A stretch of 64,000 nt of DNA from Marinilactibacillus sp042660675 (GTDB lineage: Bacteria; Bacillota; Bacilli; Lactobacillales; Carnobacteriaceae_A). The position numbers and the translations under genes are program-made. Of this stretch, positions 59,567 to 64,000 are shown piece after piece (position 1 is the first letter of the stretch; each line of letters begins with the position of its first letter). The notes under the pieces were generated by a model, which saw only the letters and a list, made by a program, of their open reading frames with translations, was not told the origin of the DNA and did not search any database. The stretch covers positions 1 through 64,000 of the forward strand of contig NZ_JBHSUL010000009.1 in NCBI RefSeq assembly GCF_042660675.1, written 5' to 3'.

Positions 59567-59595
59567 ATAATAGAGTTTGAGGAGAATATAGTCAA
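59567..59595 (-). promoter_or_regulatory. pur operon promoter
   Basis: Minus-strand TTGACT (59590-59595), 17-base spacer, TATTAT (59567-59572). No purine riboswitch is visible in the roughly 70-base leader. Confidence 0.85.
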
Positions 59596-59629
59596 CCTTT
59601 TGCAGGATATCTACAAATAAATATCGTTT

Positions 59630-59642
59630 ATTGTTCGTATTT
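59630..59642 (-). promoter_or_regulatory. PurBox upstream of the pur promoter
   Basis: Minus-strand AAATACGAACAAT differs from the PurBox consensus only at the first C. It is centred about 76 bases upstream of the predicted start, in the activator position described for lactococcal PurR. Confidence 0.7.
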
Positions 59643-59691
59643 AAAAATATAAATCCATATTTTATATCATGTAAAGTTGTATCAACAATTA

Positions 59692-59704
59692 AAAGACGAA
59701 CAAT
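59692..59704 (+). promoter_or_regulatory. PurBox-like site facing the dsbA-like gene
   Basis: AAAGACGAACAAT, two differences from the consensus. It is centred about 80 bases upstream of the predicted start of the divergent dsbA-like gene, mirroring the pur arrangement. Confidence 0.5.
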
Positions 59705-59742
59705 AAGGTTTGCGATTATATTTCAGACCTATTCCTATAGTA

Positions 59743-59771
59743 TTGTATTTTCTCTAAACTATTGGTATAGT
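59743..59771 (+). promoter_or_regulatory. Promoter of the DsbA/FrnE-family gene
   Basis: TTGTAT (59743-59748), 17-base spacer, TATAGT (59766-59771). Confidence 0.6.
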
Positions 59772-59797
59772 ATAGTTACTTACTTTTAGGAAGCGAA

Positions 59798-60517
59798 GTG
59801 AAATATATGATGAAAATTGAAGTTTGGTCAGACTATGTTTGCCCATTTTGCTATATAGGAAAAAGAGAGCTTGAACAAGCGATAAAAGAAACTGGATTGT
59901 CTGATCATGTGGACGTTCAGTTCAAGGCTTATGAATTAGACCCAACAACACCTTTAACCGGTGAAGATCCGCTTAAAGAGAGCTTAATGCAGAAAAAAGG
60001 TATGAGCGCTTCTCAAGTAGATGGAATGTTTGAATCCGTAACAGAGCGTGCTAAAACAGTGGGTCTGGATTATGATTTTTCTAAAATGATTAATGCCAAC
60101 ACAAAAAAATCTCATCGATTAGCTAAATACGCTGAGGCTAATGGAAAAGGCGCTGAAATTGACGAAGCTTTATTAAAAGCTCATTTTTTAGATAACCTTG
60201 CCTTGAATGTCGATGAAGTTTTACTCGATATTGCTGAAAACGTAGGCTTGTCTCGCGAAGGTGCCCAAGAAGTGTTGTCTAGTGATCAGTACGCTGAAGA
60301 TGTTGCTAGAGATATCCAAGAAGCACAAGCTATTGGTGTACAAGGCGTGCCTTTCTTTGTTCTTGAAAGAAAATATGCCATCTCTGGTGCCCAACCCCAA
60401 CAACTCTTTCAAGAAACCCTTCAAAAAGTTGCCGATGAGTTAGGGATTAAACTTGGTTTACAAGTCATGGGTGATTCAGGCGTAGGGCTATGTGAAGACG
60501 GAAGCTGTTCTATTTAA
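59798..60517 (+). CDS. DsbA-family oxidoreductase (FrnE type)
   Basis: A 239-residue cytosolic thioredoxin-fold protein with the active site CPFC in EVWSDYVCPFCYIGKREL, a helical insert, and GVQGVPFFVLERKYAISGAQ with the cis-Pro loop. The end carries an extra cysteine pair (LCEDGSCSI), as in FrnE proteins linked to oxidative stress. No signal peptide. GTG at 59798 with AGGA six bases upstream; ATG at 59807 is an alternative that gives the usual KIEVWSDY start. Divergent from the pur operon. Confidence 0.88.
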   Translation: MKYMMKIEVWSDYVCPFCYIGKRELEQAIKETGLSDHVDVQFKAYELDPTTPLTGEDPLKESLMQKKGMSASQVDGMFESVTERAKTVGLDYDFSKMINANTKKSHRLAKYAEANGKGAEIDEALLKAHFLDNLALNVDEVLLDIAENVGLSREGAQEVLSSDQYAEDVARDIQEAQAIGVQGVPFFVLERKYAISGAQPQQLFQETLQKVADELGIKLGLQVMGDSGVGLCEDGSCSI

Positions 60518-60524
60518 ATGAATT

Positions 60525-60570
60525 AAAAAAGATGACTACTCTGATTACTGTCAGGATAGTCATCTTTTTT
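60525..60570. terminator. Terminator after the FrnE gene
   Basis: AAAAAAGATGACTA pairs with TAGTCATCTTTTTT. The first 22 bases (60525-60546) recur exactly, inverted, at 63074-63095. Confidence 0.92.
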
Positions 60571-60735
60571 ATGTAGAGTGAAAATGTATATCATAAACAG
60601 TCTATTTCTTGGTTCTTGTGTTAACATTTGACATACAAAGCCTCTTTCTTTACGGTTATTTTAAGAACAAGAGTCATCAATGAAGAAATACTTAAACTTT
60701 GAATTCAATCATATATTTCGAAAGGAGAAATTTGT

Positions 60736-60855
60736 GTGCACCCTTTATTGTTAGTATTATTAATCCCTTTAGGGCTTTCCGCGCTATGGGGAATGCTTCT
60801 TCGTGGCAAAGCTTATGAAGACATGAGTAAGGAACACAAAAAGGAAAATAAGTAA
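60736..60855 (+). CDS. 39-residue single-helix membrane peptide
   Basis: GTG at 60736 with AAAGGAG eight bases upstream. The product starts with a hydrophobic helix HPLLLVLLIPLGLSALWGML (residues 2-21) and ends charged (SKEHKKENK). No family recognised. Its terminator hairpin is split by the IS element, which leaves the reading frame intact. Confidence 0.6.
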   Translation: MHPLLLVLLIPLGLSALWGMLLRGKAYEDMSKEHKKENK

Positions 60856-60856
60856 C

Positions 60857-60873
60857 AAAAAGCACTCACCTTC
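60857..60873 (+). terminator. 5' half of a terminator split by the IS element
   Basis: AAAAAGCACTCACCTTC is complementary to GAAGAGTGGGTGCTTTTTT at 62183-62201. Joining the flanks and removing the IS and one TAA copy rebuilds a terminator directly after the 39-residue gene. Confidence 0.75.
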
Positions 60874-60917
60874 TAATAGACTGACATAGTACTTTGAGAC
60901 AACTATAAAACACCTCG

Positions 60918-61757
60918 TTAGGCTACTTGCGCCCCAAATTCTTTGGGTGTCAGGTAGCCTAATTTTTCTAGGATCCGATCTTCATTATAATAGCGGATAT
61001 ATTCTTCCACCTTTTCTACGACGTGGAGATTGGTTATCGAATTGAATTTGACGTACTGAAATTCCTCTGACTTGATATTGGAATGAAATGACTCAATGAC
61101 CGCGTTATCCCAACAATTTCCGCGACGAGACATACTACTGATAAGATGGCTGGTCTTAACCAAATCTTGGTATGCATAGGAAGTATAGACACTTCCTTGG
61201 TCGGAATGAATGATGACCCCTTCGGGGTTTCCCCTTAATTCCAGTGCCTCTTTCAGCGTGTCGATGATCAATGACGTCTGTTGGTGATCATACATTTTAT
61301 ACGCGACAATTTCATTATTAAACAAATCCATGATCGTTGATAGATACATTGTCGAACTTCCGTACTGAATATAGGTAATATCTGTTACCCATTTTTGGTT
61401 CGACGCAGAAGCAGCGAAATTGCGTTGGAGAAGATTCGGCGCTACGATGACCGATTCACCTTGCGATTTCCATTTACGTTTCGGTTTTATCCGACATTGT
61501 AGGTGATGCTTTTGCATAATGGATTGAACCGTATTTCGATGCCTATCCAAGTTGTATCTTTCCTTCAATGACTTCTTGATTTTTCGATGGCCGAAACGAT
61601 ACTTTGTTTTCTTGCACAATACGATAATTGCTTCTTCCACTTCTGTCAGTACAATTGTATCGCCTTCGGCGAGCCATCTGTAATAAGTGGAGCGAGGCAC
61701 ACCCAATGTAGACAGAATTGCCGTGATTGTATATTTATGCCGGTATACTTCGACCAA
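60918..61757 (-). CDS. IS3-family transposase OrfB
   Basis: A 279-residue DDE integrase core: first Asp in KWVTDITYIQY, second in IIHSDQGSVYTS, Glu in NAVIESFHSNIKSE, preceded by the HTH-21 segment YRFGHRKIKKSLKERY. Normally made as an OrfAB fusion by -1 frameshifting; the frame is open upstream of the TTG at 61757 into the end of OrfA, consistent with that. Confidence 0.93.
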   Translation of the reverse strand: MVEVYRHKYTITAILSTLGVPRSTYYRWLAEGDTIVLTEVEEAIIVLCKKTKYRFGHRKIKKSLKERYNLDRHRNTVQSIMQKHHLQCRIKPKRKWKSQGESVIVAPNLLQRNFAASASNQKWVTDITYIQYGSSTMYLSTIMDLFNNEIVAYKMYDHQQTSLIIDTLKEALELRGNPEGVIIHSDQGSVYTSYAYQDLVKTSHLISSMSRRGNCWDNAVIESFHSNIKSEEFQYVKFNSITNLHVVEKVEEYIRYYNEDRILEKLGYLTPKEFGAQVA

Positions 61758-61765
61758 TTGAAGTA

Positions 61766-62083
61766 TTATTTCTTTTTCAACTCCTCTTTTATTTCCAAGT
61801 ACTTTTTTAAAATTTCATTTTCCATTTTTAAATGTGCGTTTTGTTTATTTTTCTTCTCATCTTCACTTTCAAATTCCGGCCCATGTCCATAAGAATATTG
61901 TTTACCGATTGGTTGGTCGAAACGGTGTATTTCATCTTCACGGTACCATCTCATCCATGTTTTAATTTGTGATCTATTTTTGATTCCATGTTTCTCCATA
62001 ATCTCTTTGTTTGTCAGCTGGCCGTTCATTTTGTCTTTTACTACGGCCCATTTTGTCTCACTTGAATATACATTTTTGCCCAA
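61766..62083 (-). CDS. IS3-family transposase OrfA
   Basis: A 105-residue DNA-binding subunit with a helix-turn-helix (KEIMEKHGIKNRSQIKTWMRWY) and a C-terminal leucine-zipper-like helix (LKMENEILKKYLEIKEELKKK). It ends within the A-rich shift site shared with OrfB. No clear ribosome binding site, as usual for transposase genes. Confidence 0.88.
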   Translation of the reverse strand: MGKNVYSSETKWAVVKDKMNGQLTNKEIMEKHGIKNRSQIKTWMRWYREDEIHRFDQPIGKQYSYGHGPEFESEDEKKNKQNAHLKMENEILKKYLEIKEELKKK

Positions 62084-62182
62084 GCAAAAACACCTCCGAT
62101 TTTAGTACTTGAAGTAAGTGTACCATTTCGAAGGTGTTTTATACTGTCTCATTTAATTATGTTAGTCTATAAGTAGTTATAC

Positions 62183-62201
62183 GAAGAGTGGGTGCTTTTT
62201 T
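62183..62201 (+). terminator. 3' half of the split terminator
   Basis: GAAGAGTGGGTGCTTTTTT pairs with 60857-60873 on the other side of the IS. Confidence 0.75.
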
Positions 62202-62260
62202 ATCGAATGATTGTTGATATAAGTCAGTAGAGTTTTTAATCAAGTTAATATTATTAAAAA

Positions 62261-62278
62261 TGCAATGTATACATTACA
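62261..62278. promoter_or_regulatory. Palindromic operator upstream of the XRE regulator
   Basis: TGCAATGTATACATTACA is an 18-base palindrome with one mismatched pair and a perfect 12-base core AATGTATACATT. It lies about 60 bases before the regulator gene and may be its autoregulatory site. Confidence 0.45.
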
Positions 62279-62338
62279 TTAAGTCATATATATGTTACGC
62301 TAACTATATTAAATAAATAAAGGAGTTTGATAATATTC

Positions 62339-62536
62339 GTGGAAAATAAAATAAAAATAGCTCGTATCCAAGCTGATCTTACGCAACAACAGTTAGCTGA
62401 AAAAGTAAATGTTACTCGTCAGACCATTAGTTTGATTGAGAAAGGTAAATACAATCCCTCTTTAAAACTCTGTCTTAGCATCTGTTATGCCGTCAATAAA
62501 ACATTGGATGAACTATTCTGGAAGGAAAGGGACTGA
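62339..62536 (+). CDS. XRE-family transcriptional regulator (short)
   Basis: A 65-residue Cro/C1-type helix-turn-helix protein: ENKIKIARIQADLTQQQLAEKVNVTRQTISLIEKGKYNPSLKLCLSICYAV. Start is taken as GTG at 62339, which matches the usual length and has GGAG 14 bases upstream; the TTG at 62327 is too close to that site. The stop is four bases from the next gene, so the pair is an operon of regulator plus membrane protein, a common Firmicutes layout. Confidence 0.88.
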   Translation: MENKIKIARIQADLTQQQLAEKVNVTRQTISLIEKGKYNPSLKLCLSICYAVNKTLDELFWKERD

Positions 62537-62540
62537 TATA

Positions 62541-62948
62541 ATGAAAAAAAATACAGATGAGCGTTTAATATTGAAAAATTTGAAGAACATCAGAATAGCT
62601 TATGTGATTCAAACGATAGGTATCTTTATGATATTAGCTTATGACAGAATCACTATAGGCTCTAATGCTTTGCGCGGAAATCCGTTATGGTTTGTTTTTA
62701 TCATCTCAACTACTATATTAGTATTTTCCTCTATAACTATTAGTGTAGATCATGAAGTTCAAAAAAGAGTAACCAAAAAAAGCCTTCTTATCTCTATCGC
62801 TATTATTGCATTTATTTCTATTGCAGTTGGTATTTTTGCACCGTTCACGAGTGAATCTGGTCCAATAAGTGGATTTATCACAGGCGGAATATTTTTCATT
62901 TGCGTTTTTGTACCCTATATGTATCTTTATTATCTTCGTAATAAATAA
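62541..62948 (+). CDS. Four-helix membrane protein next to the XRE regulator
   Basis: A 135-residue protein with hydrophobic segments at about 22-38, 50-70, 82-105 and 110-130. AGGAAAGGG lies about nine bases before the ATG at 62541, inside the end of the regulator gene. Resembles DUF2178/DUF3796-type membrane partners of short XRE regulators, though I cannot name the family firmly. Confidence 0.75.
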   Translation: MKKNTDERLILKNLKNIRIAYVIQTIGIFMILAYDRITIGSNALRGNPLWFVFIISTTILVFSSITISVDHEVQKRVTKKSLLISIAIIAFISIAVGIFAPFTSESGPISGFITGGIFFICVFVPYMYLYYLRNK

Positions 62949-63049
62949 AAAAATTAGACAATCATAAAAGAATCGGTTCAGAAACTTCACTCGATTGATT
63001 ATAGTACTTCAAAGGATTCATGATTATATGGATTCGTTTATGCAAAAAT

Positions 63050-63096
63050 TAAAAAGATGACTATTCTCTTTTCAATCAGAGTAGTCATCTTTTTTT
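63050..63096. terminator. Terminator after the membrane protein gene
   Basis: AAAAAGATGACTA pairs with TAGTCATCTTTTT; the sequence 63074-63095 is an exact inverted copy of 60525-60546. Confidence 0.9.
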
Positions 63097-63195
63097 CCGC
63101 TAGTTAACTGTATATCTCACTTGCTTCAATAACCGTTTATGTTCATAAATTCAACAGAGTCGCCTAACAGAACCTCATATTGTATCCATTCATTA

Positions 63196-63221
63196 TGAAA
63201 ACCCGCCACAATGTGACGGGT
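63196..63221 (-). terminator. Flotillin gene terminator
   Basis: Minus-strand ACCCGTCACATTGTGGCGGGT hairpin-like stem (ACCCG.CAC with GTG.CGGGT) and T tract, 15 bases after the stop codon. Confidence 0.85.
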
Positions 63222-63235
63222 CTTATTCTGTTTGT

Positions 63236-64000
63236 CTATTCTGTTACTGATTCACTGTTTTCAGATAAAACTGATTCACTTTTTCCTGATTCTTTTAATG
63301 TATTGTTTAATTCTCTTACTTGGCCACCGACATTTTTTGTGCCAGCATATGATTCGATTAAACTAGCGAGATCTAAACCAACAGCGTCTTTGAAGGCTTC
63401 TTGTGATGATGCTAATGTGTTCAAAGCAGTATTGGTCAGAGATGATGCACCTTTACCGTTTCCACTGTCGACAACAGTAATCTTGTCGATATTACCTAGC
63501 GGCTCAGAAGCAGCACGAATCATTTCAGGATACGCTTCGATCATCAAAGTAGCGATGGCTTCTTGTCCGTATTCTTTTAAGGCTTTAGCCAGAGCGGTTT
63601 TACTTTCAGCTTCAGCTTTACCGATTTCACGGATACTTTCAGCTTTTGCTTTACCGTTCAGTTCAATTTCTTTCGCACGTGCTTCAGATTCAGCGATAGC
63701 TTTTGATTTGTTCGCTTCAGATTCTGTTTCGATGGCATAACGCTCAGCGTCAGCTTTCTTACGAACAGAAGCGTCGTATTCACGTTCTTTTCTAATGGTT
63801 TCTTTTTCTTGTAATTCAATTTGTTTCTCACGCTCGATGATTTGAGCGTTACCTTGTTCGATAAGGACTTGTTTTTGTAATTTTGCTTTTTCTAACTCGT
63901 AGGCACTTTCAGCTTGTGCTGTAGCTACATTTTCTTGTCGTTTATATTCTGCAATACGTAAGCTCTTATCTTTTTCAGATTCAGCTGTTTCCGTTTGACG
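63236..64000 (-). CDS. Flotillin family protein, C-terminal part (cut by window end)
   Basis: The frame is open from the window edge to the stop at 63236, giving 254 residues without a start. It contains the flotillin coiled coil rich in Ala, Glu and Lys (KADAERYAIETESEANKSKAIAESEARAKE and similar), then YGQEAIATLMIEAYPEMIRAASEPLGNIDKITVVDSGNG, the conserved flotillin end, and a Ser-rich tail. Flotillins scaffold membrane microdomains; the N-terminal membrane and SPFH domains lie outside the window. An internal ATG at 63547 is not the start. Confidence 0.9.
   Translation of the reverse strand, partial: RQTETAESEKDKSLRIAEYKRQENVATAQAESAYELEKAKLQKQVLIEQGNAQIIEREKQIELQEKETIRKEREYDASVRKKADAERYAIETESEANKSKAIAESEARAKEIELNGKAKAESIREIGKAEAESKTALAKALKEYGQEAIATLMIEAYPEMIRAASEPLGNIDKITVVDSGNGKGASSLTNTALNTLASSQEAFKDAVGLDLASLIESYAGTKNVGGQVRELNNTLKESGKSESVLSENSESVTE

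Larger units (their letters stand above)
60877..62169 (-). mobile_element. IS3-family insertion sequence
   Basis: A 1293-bp element with OrfA and OrfB on the minus strand. The ends are imperfect inverted repeats of about 39 bases: both begin TAGACT.ACATA and continue through TGAGACA and TATAAAACACCT. The flanks show a 3-bp duplication TAA (60874-60876 and 62170-62172), normal for the family. Both frames are intact, so it may be active. OrfB frame is -1 relative to OrfA, with a GAAAAAG slippery stretch at 61772-61777. Confidence 0.88.

Noticed and set aside
63236..63547. Separate 103-residue protein starting at 63547
   Set aside because: The frame stays open upstream to the window end and reads as the flotillin C-terminus, so it is one truncated gene.
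63180..63740. A 186-codon plus-strand frame opposite the flotillin gene
   Set aside because: It is antisense to the Ala/Glu-rich flotillin coding frame, has no ribosome binding site and shows composition typical of a shadow frame.

Overview
The window is a low-GC Gram-positive chromosome segment that most resembles Lactobacillales, probably a Carnobacteriaceae-like genus. The evidence is gene order (ddl-murF-cshA-acpS-mazEF; rpoE-pyrG-fba-bioY-murA-rho-rpmE2; purCSQLFMNHD), strong AGGAGG-type ribosome binding sites, frequent TTG/GTG starts and sigma-A promoters. Genus and species cannot be fixed from sequence reading alone. Most genes are on the minus strand.

Layout. Positions 1-314 (minus) are the tandem-promoter leader of an rRNA operon whose 16S gene lies just off the left edge. 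380-6030: O-methyltransferase, c-di-AMP-binding CbpA, QueT with a preQ1 riboswitch, MazEF-type toxin-antitoxin, AcpS, CshA helicase. 6034-16770: cell wall and core genes (murF, ddl, rpmE2, rho, murA, bioY, fba, pyrG with a CTP-sensing style leader, rpoE, a DUF1934 protein). 16950-22110 (plus): lipL, an HD phosphohydrolase, a HAD phosphatase, ohr and a Y-family polymerase behind an SOS-like operator. 22196-26837 (minus): one-carbon folate operon fhs-fchA-folD-MTHFS-folT, with a THF riboswitch inside the operon before folT. 27098-33545: small membrane proteins, mgsA, a DJ-1/PfpI protein, thiD under a TPP riboswitch, a candidate small RNA, a NERD protein, an array of eight 51-bp hairpin repeats and an amidohydrolase.

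33637-37921 (minus) is a tryptophan salvage unit: a TrpX-type ABC transporter and a lone trpB behind a leader peptide with two Trp codons and tandem terminators. 38132-47832 is mixed: FAD oxidoreductase, PAP2 phosphatase, guaC, a divergent UppS-like/guanylate-kinase/small membrane protein cassette, an orphan AbiEi-like regulator, D-serine dehydratase facing a split ThrE-type exporter. 47881-49467 is a PcsB-like M23 peptidoglycan hydrolase. 49617-59489 is the purine operon purC-S-Q-L-F-M-N-H-D with PurBox-like sites. The right end holds a DsbA/FrnE protein, a 39-residue membrane peptide whose terminator was split by an IS3-family element, an XRE regulator/membrane protein pair, and the C-terminal part of a flotillin that runs off the window.

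The best leads are the Trp leader-peptide attenuator, the 51-bp hairpin array, the candidate small RNA with an anti-Shine-Dalgarno loop, the UppS-like cassette, inverted-repeat operators over the rpmE2 and Y-polymerase promoters, and the IS inserted inside a terminator hairpin. All calls come from reading the sequence; no database search was run.
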